Notes: generated from the sequence alone by a model not told the origin. DNA of 64,000 nucleotides from Rufibacter roseolus (GCF_017916365.1 NZ_JAFMSU010000001.1:1765028-1829027), one strand, 5' to 3'; numbered from the stretch's first letter, positions 34,137 through 42,713 are shown. Program-made: numbers and translations.

Positions 34137-34730
34137 TTAGAAACGCTTAATGGAGCAGCCGGTGGCCCGGTTCTCTGAACTGGCCACGGAACGGCCGGCC
34201 AAGAGAGCATCCAGGGCGGTGGCCAGGTGGCGCTGCTTTACGAAGTTCTCGGCCTGCGGATTGTCATCAATGGCGCCTTTGTAGCGGAGGTAGAATCCAT
34301 CAGCGGAGTTCTGTAGCACAAATACCTCGGGTGCTTTGGTGGCCCCAAACTGCTTGCTCAGTTGCTGCCCTTCGTCAATGAGGTAAGGGAATTTTTCGGT
34401 GCTGGGGCGATCTGGTTGCGGTTTGGCGGCCTGTCCGCCTTCCTCCAGACCAATGTTGGTATTCACGTACACAAACCGGGTGCCTTTGCCGGCATAGCTC
34501 TGGGCGAGGTTCTGCAGGCGGTTTTCGTAAAGTTTGGCGTAAGGGCAGTTCACGCTGGTGAACACCACCACCAGCAAGGGCGCATCTTTGAAGTTAGACA
34601 GCTCCACAGCCTGGTTCTGGGCATCCTTCAGGGTGAAGTTGTCTACTTTGGAGCCAATCCGGTATCCGCTTTGGGCAAAGGCCGCGCCGCTCAACAGCAG
34701 CGCCACGAGTAATGTAAAATATGTTTTCAT
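34137..34730 (-). CDS. Exported thioredoxin-like (redoxin) protein with a single active-site Cys
   Basis: 197 residues from the ATG that opens a signal peptide (MKTYFTLLVALLLSGAAFAQ); an in-frame extension to 34943 would overlap the upstream PPTase gene and is rejected. The fold motifs are NFTLKDAQNQAVELSNFK, LLVVVFTSVNCPYAKLYENR, GTRFVYVNTN and a late cis-Pro region (FGATKAPEVFVLQ). The active-site segment is C-P-Y-A, so the resolving cysteine of CxxC is missing. It resembles AhpC/TSA-redoxin proteins that carry HCPY/F-V-K. It acts in the periplasm; the redox partner is unknown. It lies 55 bp after the PPTase gene and may be co-transcribed. Confidence 0.8.
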   Translation of the reverse strand: MKTYFTLLVALLLSGAAFAQSGYRIGSKVDNFTLKDAQNQAVELSNFKDAPLLVVVFTSVNCPYAKLYENRLQNLAQSYAGKGTRFVYVNTNIGLEEGGQAAKPQPDRPSTEKFPYLIDEGQQLSKQFGATKAPEVFVLQNSADGFYLRYKGAIDDNPQAENFVKQRHLATALDALLAGRSVASSENRATGCSIKRF

Positions 34731-34785
34731 AGTTTCTTGGTTTAAGGCCTCTGGGCTTATCATAATGCGCAGAGAGCCACTTTTA

Positions 34786-35427
34786 CTATCTGGGCCCCAG
34801 CACATACGTGAGCACAAAATCCGGGTGCATTTCGTAATGCACCTCGTAGCTTTGGTCAAACGTATCGGTGACCACCCTTCCGGCGAAGGCGCCTGCTGGT
34901 TTTCTTTCAAAGTCCTGCAAGCGCAGATTCTCCTGGAAATCAAGCTTACGGTTGCGGTACACTTTGTAGAGCGTTTCTTTGGCGCTCCAGTAAAGGTGCA
35001 CTTTTTCCGGGTCTTCTGCGGCGGCGGCCAATTCTTCCTCGTTCAGGAAGCGCGGGGCCAGCCGCGGCGCTTTACTGCCTATCATTTCAATATCTATGCC
35101 AACTTGGTGCGCGCAGGAAACCAGCGCGCCCACCCACGGCCCCGAGTGGGTGAGTGATACGTGCCAGGCATCGTCTGTACAGATGGGACCGCCTGTTTCC
35201 TGGGTCTGCAGATACATCTCCGGGGCCTCTAGTTTTTCCAGCAACTTGTACGCCAGGACGCGCGCCGCCAACCATTCCTTTGTACGGGTTTCGGGTTTGA
35301 ACGCCGGGATTTCATGGTCTGGCCGCATGGAAAGCAGTTGCGCCCGCAATTCTTCTATGGATTCCTCTATTCGCCAAAGGCCTAGTAGTGAAGCAAAAGA
35401 GACGGGTTTGTGCTGGAAAAGGGGCAT
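34786..35427 (-). CDS. 4'-phosphopantetheinyl transferase superfamily protein
   Basis: 213 residues. Motifs: HVSLTHSGPWVGALVS (P2 region), GIDIEMIG (the GIDxE metal and CoA-binding motif, near residue 107), and LYWSAKETLYKVYR (WSxKExxxK, near 150). The N-terminal part AYKLLEKLEAPEMYLQTQET is family-like. It transfers the phosphopantetheine arm of CoA to a carrier-protein serine. The ~210-residue length fits the Sfp/AcpT-type rather than the short AcpS. Target carrier unknown; no polyketide or peptide synthetase is in this window. Divergent from the WD40 gene with 83 bp between. Confidence 0.9.
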   Translation of the reverse strand: MPLFQHKPVSFASLLGLWRIEESIEELRAQLLSMRPDHEIPAFKPETRTKEWLAARVLAYKLLEKLEAPEMYLQTQETGGPICTDDAWHVSLTHSGPWVGALVSCAHQVGIDIEMIGSKAPRLAPRFLNEEELAAAAEDPEKVHLYWSAKETLYKVYRNRKLDFQENLRLQDFERKPAGAFAGRVVTDTFDQSYEVHYEMHPDFVLTYVLGPR

Positions 35428-35462
35428 AGGGGCAAATGGGCGGAAACTGTTTTCAGGCTGAT

Positions 35463-35491
35463 TTTGGTAAATTTAGGCAAAAATAGCTTTC
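35463..35491 (+). promoter_or_regulatory. Candidate promoter of the WD40-DivIVA-FolB operon
   Basis: TTTG at 35463-35466 and TAGCTTTC at 35484-35491, 17 nt apart, 20 bp before the WD40 ATG. A diverged palindrome copy overlaps it (TTTTCAGGCTGATTTTGG). Confidence 0.4.
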
Positions 35492-35510
35492 GTCCCTTTT
35501 CCCGCACGCC

Positions 35511-36440
35511 ATGGCCAGTCCCTTCCAGGTTCAGAAAATCACCACCCTCACCGGTCACCGCGACTGTGTTTACACCCTGGAACGCGCGCCTGAGCCCCAG
35601 AAGTTTTTCTCGGCCGGGGCCGATGGCATGGTGGTGCAGTGGGATTTGACCAACCCCGAGCACGGCGAACTGGTGGCCCGGGTGAGTTCCAGCGTGTACG
35701 CGCTCAAATACTTGCACGAGAAAAACTGGCTCCTCATTGGCCACAACCACAACAGCCTTGAGATCCTGGACCTAGCCATGAAAGCCATCGTGAAAACCAT
35801 TCCTTTGCCGCCGGCCGCCATCTTTGATATCCAGTATTCCTGGGAGCGCCAACAGGCCTACCTGGCCCTGGGTGATGGTTCTCTGGTGGTGGTAGATCTT
35901 GAGAAGTTACAAGTAGTCAAGGTTTTGCTGTTTGGGGAGAAAAGCGTGCGCTGCGTAGCGGTGCACCCTGAGAAACCAGAACTGGCGCTAGGCCTGAGTG
36001 ACTTCAGAATTTTAATTCTGGACCAGGAGACGTTCAGCGCAAAGAAGACGTTAGAGGGGCATACCGGATCGGTGTTCACGGTGGCGTACACGCCAGATGG
36101 CCAGTACCTGCTCAGCGGCAGCCGAGATGCCCATCTGCGGGTCTGGGACGTGGAAAACGGGTACCAGGAACACGCCAGCATTATCGCGCATCTGTTCACC
36201 CTGAACCACATCGCGTTCAGCCCCAACGGGCGGCTTTTTGCCACCTGCAGCATGGACAAAAGCGTGAAGGTATGGGATGCCCAGACCTTCAAATTATTGA
36301 AAGTGATTGACAAAGCCCGCCACGCCGGCCACGGTACGTCAGTGAACAAATTGTTTTGGTCGGCTCATTGGAATCAGTTAGTTTCGTGTAGTGATGACCG
36401 CAGCATTGCGGTTTGGGCGTTAACCTTGAAGGAAATATGA
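35511..36440 (+). CDS. WD40 beta-propeller protein
   Basis: 309 residues made of about seven WD40-type blades: ITTLTGHRDCVYTLERAPEP with FFSAGADGMVVQWDL; SSVYALKYLHEKNWLLIGHN; a central pair; TLEGHTGSVFTVAYTPDGQY with LLSGSRDAHLRVWDV; IAFSPNGRLFATCSMDKSVK with VWDAQTF; and LVSCSDDRSIAVWALTL. No signal peptide, so cytoplasmic. Such propellers act as protein-binding scaffolds. Its stop overlaps the DivIVA-domain gene by 4 bp (ATGA), which suggests the two products work together. Confidence 0.9.
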   Translation: MASPFQVQKITTLTGHRDCVYTLERAPEPQKFFSAGADGMVVQWDLTNPEHGELVARVSSSVYALKYLHEKNWLLIGHNHNSLEILDLAMKAIVKTIPLPPAAIFDIQYSWERQQAYLALGDGSLVVVDLEKLQVVKVLLFGEKSVRCVAVHPEKPELALGLSDFRILILDQETFSAKKTLEGHTGSVFTVAYTPDGQYLLSGSRDAHLRVWDVENGYQEHASIIAHLFTLNHIAFSPNGRLFATCSMDKSVKVWDAQTFKLLKVIDKARHAGHGTSVNKLFWSAHWNQLVSCSDDRSIAVWALTLKEI

Positions 36441-37468
36441 AGATTACTCCGTTAGAAATCAGACAGAAAACGTTTGAGAAGGCGTTTAGGGGCTTGGATA
36501 AAGAAGAGGTGCAGGCGTTCTTACTTACCTTGTCCCAGCAGTGGGAGAAGTTGCAAGACGAAAACAAAGACCTGCGCGTGAAGTTGGAAGTGGCCGGCCG
36601 CGAAGTCCAGAAACTGCGTGAGGTGGAATCATCACTTTACAAAACCCTCAAGACCGCCGAAGATACCAGCACCAGCATTGTGGAGCAGGCCTCCAAAGCC
36701 GCTGATCTACAAGTACGTGAAGCCCAACTCAAAGCCGATCAGGTGCTGGAGTCCGCCCGCCAGAAAGCCCGCAGCGTGCTGGAAAGTGCTTACATGCAAG
36801 CCGACAAAACCGTAGCAGAAATGCATGCCGAGGTGAAGAGCCTGGAGCAGGACTACCTGCGCCTGGAAGACTACCTGGAGAACATGGTGCGCGACCTGCA
36901 GAACCTGGCTTCTGATGCCCTTGATAAGGTAGAGAAAACCAGGTCAAAACCTAAAGCCTCTCTTGCCAGTATCTTACAAAGAGCCGCTCAAATTAAAGCG
37001 CAGCGGCCCGATGACGAAAAAGACACGGCCATGAACGCATTTGCATCAACCCCCATACCCGCTGTAACCCCAACGCCTAAGCAGGCCAATGTGCCGGTTT
37101 CAGCCTTTGTAGACCAACCGCAGGCAGACGGATACGAAATAGGAGGCGGTGGAAGCCGCGAGTCTATCCCGGCAACGCCAGGAACTATCCCGCCGGTGCA
37201 TACGCCCAATCCGGCCCCGGATGTGCATCCTCGTACCCCCGAGATCGTGCCGCCGCATATCCCAACGCCGTCTATTGATCCTCCCAGAAGAGAAGAGCCT
37301 AAACCTGATATTCCGCCGGCCCCATCACCTTCGCCTGTGACAGAACCGGAGCCAGAGCGTGAGAATCCGCTACCCGAAAAACCAGAGGTGCAGCCTCCGG
37401 GAACAAGCCAGGCCAAGCCTGCCCCTGCGGTAGCTGCCGGCGGCGGTTCTTTCTTTGACGAAATCTAG
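36437..37468 (+). CDS. DivIVA-domain coiled-coil protein
   Basis: 343 residues from the ATG that overlaps the WD40 stop (MKITPLEIRQKTFEKAFRGL). The N-terminal ~60 residues are a DivIVA domain (DKEEVQAFLLTLSQQWEKLQ), followed by a long coiled coil to ~175 (VKLEVAGREVQKLREVESSL, KADQVLESARQKARSVLESA) and a Pro-rich, probably unstructured C-terminus (~215-335). In Firmicutes and Actinobacteria DivIVA/GpsB/Wag31 proteins bind curved membrane and recruit division or growth machinery. The role in Bacteroidota is unclear. Third gene of the unit is folB, 11 bp downstream. Confidence 0.88.
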   Translation: MKITPLEIRQKTFEKAFRGLDKEEVQAFLLTLSQQWEKLQDENKDLRVKLEVAGREVQKLREVESSLYKTLKTAEDTSTSIVEQASKAADLQVREAQLKADQVLESARQKARSVLESAYMQADKTVAEMHAEVKSLEQDYLRLEDYLENMVRDLQNLASDALDKVEKTRSKPKASLASILQRAAQIKAQRPDDEKDTAMNAFASTPIPAVTPTPKQANVPVSAFVDQPQADGYEIGGGGSRESIPATPGTIPPVHTPNPAPDVHPRTPEIVPPHIPTPSIDPPRREEPKPDIPPAPSPSPVTEPEPERENPLPEKPEVQPPGTSQAKPAPAVAAGGGSFFDEI

Positions 37469-37479
37469 TCTCCTTAAAG

Positions 37480-37839
37480 ATGGGGCAGATTGCACTGGAA
37501 GGCATGGAGTTTTTCGCCTTTCACGGGTTTTATGACGAGGAGCAGAAAATAGGCAACAAGTACGGTGTGGACCTCTACATCCAGACGGACCTGCACGCCG
37601 CCGCCGCCTCTGATAACCTGGACGAGACGGTGAACTATGAGAAACTATACAAACTGGTCCTCCACGAAATGGGCTCACCCGCCCGCCTCCTGGAGCACCT
37701 GGGCCACCGCATCATAGAAGGTGTTTACCAGGAGTTTCCCTTCGTGCAGCAGGTCAAAGTAAGCGTCTCCAAGTTCAACCCACCGCTAGGCGGCATCTGC
37801 CACAAAGCCAAAGTCACGCTGGAGAGAACCAAAGAGTAG
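37480..37839 (+). CDS. folB: Dihydroneopterin aldolase
   Basis: 119 residues, normal length. Motifs: IALEGMEFFAFHGFYDEEQK (F-x-x-x-H-G-x-x-x-x-E), GNKYGVDLYIQTDL, DETVNYEKLYKLV, LLEHLGHRIIEGVYQEFPFV and the C-terminal VSKFNPPLGG. It converts 7,8-dihydroneopterin to 6-hydroxymethyl-dihydropterin and glycolaldehyde in folate synthesis. It lies 11 bp after the DivIVA gene and so is likely co-transcribed with it, ending at the terminator at 37900-37940. Confidence 0.94.
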   Translation: MGQIALEGMEFFAFHGFYDEEQKIGNKYGVDLYIQTDLHAAAASDNLDETVNYEKLYKLVLHEMGSPARLLEHLGHRIIEGVYQEFPFVQQVKVSVSKFNPPLGGICHKAKVTLERTKE

Positions 37840-37899
37840 CATAGCCTAATTGCAGTTTTAAGTCAGATTCAAAGAAAACAGGCTGAAAACGAATACAAA

Positions 37900-37940
37900 C
37901 AAAAACGCCTCACCCGTTTTAAACAGGTGAGGCGTTTTTG
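37900..37940. terminator. Intrinsic terminator after folB
   Basis: CAAAAACGCCTCACC and GGTGAGGCGTTTTTG pair perfectly around an 11-nt loop and are followed by a T run. A diverged palindrome copy lies just before it (37853-37893). Confidence 0.85.
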
Positions 37941-38014
37941 TTTCTGGTTGTTTCTAGTTCTCTAGATAAAAGAATAAGCCTTTTACTTAAAGTTGATGGG
38001 CAACTAAGGAGGGA

Positions 38015-38501
38015 TTCTCCCCTTGAGGGGAGATAAAGAGGGGTGTTTACACAGGGGAGCTATTTCTGCTGATGTTCATCAATCCAGTTTAGAATTGCTT
38101 GGACTTCAGTCTGATTCTGCTTTTTTACTTCTAAGTCATCAATTCTCAGTACCCGGATTCCATAGGCTACTAATTCCTGACTTCTCTGTTGATCATAGTC
38201 AAAATTATAGTTATGGCTGTCACCATCCACCTCAATGGCCAACTGCAGTTCATGACTATAGAAATCAACGATATAGTTAAGGAGCGGAACTTGGCGGTGG
38301 AATTGATAGCCAAGCTTCCGGTTCTTGATCTCTTCCCAAAGTAGCACCTCCGCCAGCGTGCTTTTGTTGCGCAGTTGTTTTGCTTTCTCCCGGAGGTCTG
38401 GTCGATATGGAATGATCCTGTTTGGCATCAGGGATGGTTTACGAAATGCGTGACTTGCAGGTGTAAATACCCCTCTTTATCTCCCCTCAAGGGGAGAATA
38501 A
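38015..38501. mobile_element. DUF559-nuclease unit bounded by inverted repeats
   Basis: The left arm 38015-38052 and the reverse complement of the right arm 38461-38501 agree at 37 of 38 shared positions. Each begins at the outer end with TTCTCCCCTTGAGGGGAG (a hairpin) and ends inside with GTGTTTACAC (left) or GTGTAAAT (right, as written). Between them is a single gene, DUF559, whose stop is 8 bp from the left arm. Neighbours are folB and PBP1A, which do not belong together functionally. A gene-less version of the same unit is at 62001-62174. No transposase is present, so the nuclease itself may drive spread (inference). Confidence 0.75.
38060..38428 (-). CDS. DUF559 endonuclease-like protein
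   Basis: 122 residues. Motifs: LREKAKQLRNKSTLAEVLLW, GYQFHRQVPLLNYIVDFYSH, LAIEVDGDSHNYN and GIRVLRIDDLEV. DUF559 belongs to the restriction-endonuclease-like (Vsr/PD-D/ExK) fold; Asp in IVDFY and the Glu/Asp in IEVDG are the likely metal ligands. These proteins are probable DNases of unknown role. The gene fills almost the whole space between the two repeat arms of a 487-bp unit, so it seems to travel with them. The start codon is ATG and no promoter motif was recognised inside the unit. Confidence 0.88.
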   Translation of the reverse strand: MPNRIIPYRPDLREKAKQLRNKSTLAEVLLWEEIKNRKLGYQFHRQVPLLNYIVDFYSHELQLAIEVDGDSHNYNFDYDQQRSQELVAYGIRVLRIDDLEVKKQNQTEVQAILNWIDEHQQK

Positions 38502-38595
38502 GTTCTTGGAGAAAAATCACGGTTTAACTTGATGAGAAGCAAATCCTTGTATAGTTTGTTCATCCTCATATCTCCGCATCTCCCAATCTCCAAAT

Positions 38596-41067
38596 CTAAT
38601 CCTCCCTTCCCCAACGGCCGCGTCCATTTCCTTTTTCCCTTCTTTTCTCCAGTTCTTTCTCCAGCTTCTTCTGCCAGTCCTTTTCGCGATCTTTCTCCTT
38701 GTTCTTTTTGTCCTTTTTGCCTTTGAAGAGGCGTTTAAAAAAACGCTCAATGCCTCTGTCTTCCTCTACTACCGGAGGAGCCTCTACTACGGGGCCTTGA
38801 TAAGGTGGGCAGTTAAGGTAGCTCTGCAGGTGCGGCGGCAACGGGGCGAACTGGCTATAGGCGTAGCGGCGGAAGGCGCGGTCCTGGCTCAGGCGTTGGA
38901 AGAAGGTGCCCCAGATTGGCAGGGCAGTGTTGGCGCCCCCGCCTTGTTCCAGGTCCCGAAAACGGATGCGGCGGTCCTCGCCGCCCACCCAGGACCCGGC
39001 CACCAGATCAGGGGTGAAGCCTATGAACCAGCCATCGGCGTGCGATTGGGTGGTGCCGGTTTTGCCGGCGATGCCCATACCCAGACCGAAGTCGCGGCGG
39101 AGGCGGCGGCCGGTGCCCTCGTTGACCACATTCTCCAGCATGGGCCGCAGTAAAGCAGTGGTTTGGCTGGAGAGCACGTGCTGGCCTTGCCCGTTGGAAT
39201 TGGTCTGGTCCAAGAGGACGGTGCCTTGCCGATTGGTGATGCGGAGGAGGTAGCGGGGCTTGATCTGATAGCCACCGTTGGCCAGCGCCGCGTAGGCCGC
39301 CACCATCTCCAGGAGGCTAGCATCGGCGGTGCCCAGAGCCAGGGAGGGCGTAGAGGGCAGTTCACCGGAGATCCCCAGGCTATGCGCCGTCTGAATCACG
39401 CTGGGCAAACCTGCCTGCAGCGCCACGTTCACTGATACCGTGTTGATGGAATGCGTGAGAGCGCCCAGCATGGAGTAAGATCCACCATACTGCTCATCTG
39501 CGTTTCGGGGTGACCAGTTCTCATACTCGGGGAAGACGCGGCGGTCATTTGAGAAGTAGGAGCAAGGGGCAATGCCTTTTTCCAGAGCCGTGGCGTACAC
39601 CAAGGGCTTGAACGTGGAGCCCACCTGCCGGCGCGAGCGCACGTGGTCGTACTGGAAGTAATTATGGCTGATGCCGCCTACCCACGCCCGCACGTAGCCG
39701 CTGTTGGGTTCCATGGCTACAAAGCCGGCGTTGAGATAGCGTAAGTAGTGGCGCAAAGAGTCCATGGGGCTCATGGTGCGGGTGACCTCGCCGCGCCAGC
39801 GGAACACCTTCATCTTGCGTGGCGTGTTGAAGATCTCGGTGATTTCGTCCTCAGAGAGACCTGCCGCTTTGTGGCGACGGTACCGGAGCGACCGTTCTTT
39901 GGCTGCTTTCAGGATATCGGGTTGGCCCGACCAAGGGGCCTTTTTGGCCCAGTGCTTGTCAAAATCTATTTGCAGGGCCTTCATACGCTGCCGCAGGGCC
40001 AGTTCGGCGTGACGCTGCATGCGGCTGTCAATGGTGGTGTAGATTTTGAGGCCATCGGTGTAGAGGTTGTAAGGCTCCCCTTCAGCGTCTTTCTGCTGGG
40101 CTGCCCAATGGCCCAACTCCTCACGCAGGTGTTCCCTGAAATAGGCGGCCAGGCCGCTGTGGTGGGAGTAAGGGTTATATCTGAGTTTAAGCGGTAGCTT
40201 CTGCAAAGAATCTTTCTGGGCCGGAGTGAGATAGCCGTATTTGGCCATCTGGGCCAGCACCACGTTGCGCCGCTGCAAAGAACGGTCGGGGTACAGCTTG
40301 GGATGGTAAAAGGTAGTGCCCTTGAGCAGACCTATAAGCACGGCGGCCTCTTCGGTCTTGAGCGAGTCTGCCGAAGTGTTGAAGAAACGCCGCGCCGCCG
40401 ATTCAATCCCGTACACGTTGCCGCCCATTGGCACGGTGTTCAGGTACAGCCCCAATATCTCTTCTTTGGTGTAAATGGCCTCAAAACGGCGGGCCAGAAT
40501 GGCTTCGCGCAGCTTGTTCACGGGCATGGAAAGGTACCCCAGGCTTTTGCGCGGGAACAGGTTTTTGGCTAGCTGTTGACTGAGGGTACTGCCCCCGCCG
40601 GAGCTTTCTTCCTGCAGGAGCAGACTTTTAATGAGCACGCGGGCCAGGCTTCGGTAATCCACACCATCGTGCTCGTAGAACCGCACGTCCTCGGTGGCGA
40701 TGAGGGCCTTGATGGCGGGCTCGGCAATCTTGTCGTAGGCCACGTTGGTGCGGTCCTGGATAAAGTAGCGGCCAATGAGCACGCTGTCGGCGGTGTAGAC
40801 CTCAGAGGGCATGTTGTTCTGCACGGCTTTGAGCTGGCGCTTGGTAGGTAGCCACCCAAACACCCCGAAGTACACGGCCAGGTAGAATATAAACAGCAAC
40901 AGCAGAATGACCAGCACGAATTTGCTTAGAATGCGGAGCCAGCCCTTCCGGTCCAGAGATCGCCAATAGGTCAGACTCAGCTTCTGCCCATGGCGGGCAA
41001 TCCAGCGCTTGCGCCGGCTGTTGATCCAATCTGAGAAGCTTCCGAAATAAGAATTGAAAAAGGGCAT
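38596..41067 (-). CDS. Penicillin-binding protein 1A (bifunctional)
   Basis: 823 residues. Membrane anchor at ~48-72 (ILSKFVLVILLLLFIFYLAV). The GT51 transglycosylase domain has EDVRFYEHDGVDYRSLARVL (catalytic Glu near 127) and GGSTLSQQLAKNLFPRKSLG. The transpeptidase domain has the SxxK serine in RQVGSTFKPLVYATALEKG (near 482), a SxN-type motif in THSINTVSVNVAL, and KTGTTQSHADGWFIG (near 668). The last ~55 residues are Lys/Arg/Glu-rich (KGKKDKKNKEKDREKDWQKK) and probably stay outside the fold. It polymerises and cross-links peptidoglycan in the periplasm. Single gene; it is convergent with the DUF559 unit's outer end. Confidence 0.95.
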   Translation of the reverse strand: MPFFNSYFGSFSDWINSRRKRWIARHGQKLSLTYWRSLDRKGWLRILSKFVLVILLLLFIFYLAVYFGVFGWLPTKRQLKAVQNNMPSEVYTADSVLIGRYFIQDRTNVAYDKIAEPAIKALIATEDVRFYEHDGVDYRSLARVLIKSLLLQEESSGGGSTLSQQLAKNLFPRKSLGYLSMPVNKLREAILARRFEAIYTKEEILGLYLNTVPMGGNVYGIESAARRFFNTSADSLKTEEAAVLIGLLKGTTFYHPKLYPDRSLQRRNVVLAQMAKYGYLTPAQKDSLQKLPLKLRYNPYSHHSGLAAYFREHLREELGHWAAQQKDAEGEPYNLYTDGLKIYTTIDSRMQRHAELALRQRMKALQIDFDKHWAKKAPWSGQPDILKAAKERSLRYRRHKAAGLSEDEITEIFNTPRKMKVFRWRGEVTRTMSPMDSLRHYLRYLNAGFVAMEPNSGYVRAWVGGISHNYFQYDHVRSRRQVGSTFKPLVYATALEKGIAPCSYFSNDRRVFPEYENWSPRNADEQYGGSYSMLGALTHSINTVSVNVALQAGLPSVIQTAHSLGISGELPSTPSLALGTADASLLEMVAAYAALANGGYQIKPRYLLRITNRQGTVLLDQTNSNGQGQHVLSSQTTALLRPMLENVVNEGTGRRLRRDFGLGMGIAGKTGTTQSHADGWFIGFTPDLVAGSWVGGEDRRIRFRDLEQGGGANTALPIWGTFFQRLSQDRAFRRYAYSQFAPLPPHLQSYLNCPPYQGPVVEAPPVVEEDRGIERFFKRLFKGKKDKKNKEKDREKDWQKKLEKELEKRREKGNGRGRWGRED

Positions 41068-41228
41068 GCGCTAAGAACGTATAAACTGCGGCAAAGGCTA
41101 TGCTTACCTCAAGGATACTGCCAAGGTTTCACCGTTTTTGGGTCAGTTTACACAAATTGGCCGTAAAACAGAGGCAAAGCCCAATATCGGCATCCTTTGG
41201 AAGCCTCTTTGAAACCCAACCGACGCAG

Positions 41229-42257
41229 ATGAAAGAAGCTAGAAAGATAAAATTGAGTGTGCTGGACCAGTCGCCGGTGCGGGAAGGCGGCACCGCCGAG
41301 CAGGCGCTGCAGGAAACGCTGGAACTGGCCAAACTGGCCGATAGATTGGGCTACACGCGCTATTGGGTATCTGAGCACCACAACTCCCTGGGCCTGGCGG
41401 GTCCATCACCGGAGGTATTGATTCCCTATCTGGCGGCGCATACGCAACATCTGCGCGTGGGCTCGGGCGGCGTAATGCTGCCCCACTACAGCGCTCTCAA
41501 GGTAGCCCAGAACTTCCGCCTACTTGAGGCCCTGTACCCCAACCGCATTGACCTGGGCATTGGCCGGGCTCCCGGCACCGACCGCAAAACCGCGGCCCTG
41601 CTCAATCCCTACAACCAATTCAACGAGCAGGATTTTGTGACGCAACTTATTGACCTGGACCGCTACCTGCAGGACGGTCTCAACGGCTCTGAGGCTGCCG
41701 AGGTGAAGGTGACACCCCGTTCAGCTACCACGCCGGAGTGCTGGCTATTGAGTTCCAGCGGCCAAAGCGGCGTGTTTGCGGCCCACTTCGGGATGGGTTT
41801 CTCTTTCGCACACTTCATCAATCCCAACGGCGGCCCTGAGATGATGCACAACTACCAGACCCGGTTCACGCCCTCGGCGATGCTCAAGAAACCTGCCGGT
41901 AACTTCGGGATCTTCGTGCTCTGCGCCGATACCGTGGAGAAAGCCGAGGAACTGCAGCTTTCCATGGACATGCTCATGCTGCACATCCGGCAAGGCAAAG
42001 CCGCCGGTGTGCCCTCACTGGAGAAAGCCAGAGCGTTCTATGAAGACCTGGAGGAAAGCGAACTGGCGCATATCCAATACAACCGCCAACGCATGGTAGC
42101 CGGTACCCCAGACCAGGTCAAAGCCAAACTAGACGCCCTGGCCGAAGCCTACAACGTGGACGAGATTGTGGTCGTCACCATCACCTATGACTTTAAAGAT
42201 CGCCTGCGCAGCTATGAGCTGCTGGCACAAGCCTACGGGCTGGAGCCGCGGGGTTAG
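41229..42257 (+). CDS. LLM class flavin-dependent oxidoreductase
   Basis: 342 residues from MKEARKIKLSVLDQSPVREG; a frame reaching 41100 would add 43 unlike residues. Motifs of the luciferase-like group: LGYTRYWVSEHHNSLGLAGP, SPEVLIPYLAAHTQHLRVGS, GGVMLPHYSALKVAQNFRLL, LYPNRIDLGIGRAPGTDRKT and the late GTPDQVKAKL. It belongs to the FMN- or F420-using monooxygenase-like family (YhbW/alkanal-type). Substrate unknown. It is divergent from PBP1A with about 160 bp between starts. Confidence 0.92.
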   Translation: MKEARKIKLSVLDQSPVREGGTAEQALQETLELAKLADRLGYTRYWVSEHHNSLGLAGPSPEVLIPYLAAHTQHLRVGSGGVMLPHYSALKVAQNFRLLEALYPNRIDLGIGRAPGTDRKTAALLNPYNQFNEQDFVTQLIDLDRYLQDGLNGSEAAEVKVTPRSATTPECWLLSSSGQSGVFAAHFGMGFSFAHFINPNGGPEMMHNYQTRFTPSAMLKKPAGNFGIFVLCADTVEKAEELQLSMDMLMLHIRQGKAAGVPSLEKARAFYEDLEESELAHIQYNRQRMVAGTPDQVKAKLDALAEAYNVDEIVVVTITYDFKDRLRSYELLAQAYGLEPRG

Positions 42258-42346
42258 TTGGTGATTGTGAATTGCAAATGGTTGTTTCTGGGCTGTTTTT
42301 CAGAAGGGGGCAAGAAGATAATACAAGCGGTTCTGCCGCTATTCCG

Positions 42347-42354
42347 TAGCTTTG
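42347..42354 (+). promoter_or_regulatory. -7 promoter motif for a small-protein gene
   Basis: TAGCTTTG is a perfect TAnnTTTG, 25 bp before the ATG at 42379. A -33 element is not clear. A diverged palindrome copy lies just upstream at 42284-42315. Confidence 0.55.
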
Positions 42355-42378
42355 CCCCATTCACTAAGAATTGGTTCT

Positions 42379-42600
42379 ATGGAGCAGCGGGTCATAACGG
42401 TTTTAAGCAGGGTGGAATACCCGAAGCCTGGCAACAACCAGATATCTTCCAACGATACCACCAGCCAGGTGGCGCAATTCCTGGAAAACGGGTTTGAGAT
42501 ACAGATGGTGTCTACCCAGTTGAGTCCCGGGGTAGACGAAGGGACCCGGCAAAACGCCATTTTGGCCACAACCTACCTGCTGGTCAGGCATTCTTCCTAA
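42379..42600 (+). CDS. Small protein, unknown function
   Basis: 73 residues from MEQRVITVLSRVEYPKPGNN; longer in-frame starts would lie across the -7 motif at 42347. Later segments are SSNDTTSQVAQFLENGFEIQ and DEGTRQNAILATTYLLVRH. There is no membrane segment or cysteine. The promoter placement and the regular spacing support translation. No family is recognised. Confidence 0.55.
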   Translation: MEQRVITVLSRVEYPKPGNNQISSNDTTSQVAQFLENGFEIQMVSTQLSPGVDEGTRQNAILATTYLLVRHSS

Positions 42601-42713
42601 GGGAGAAGCGGCCGCAAAGGTTGGACAGATCAATACTGGGACCTGAGGAAGTCTTTTTTCCCTGGCAGAAAAGATATTCCGGTGAAGTCCCTAGGTTATC
42701 CGTATCTTTAAAG

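Noticed and set aside
38015-38501. Possible CRISPR array because of repeated CCCCTTGAGGGG
   Set aside because: Only two copies in inverted orientation flanking a gene; no regular spacers.
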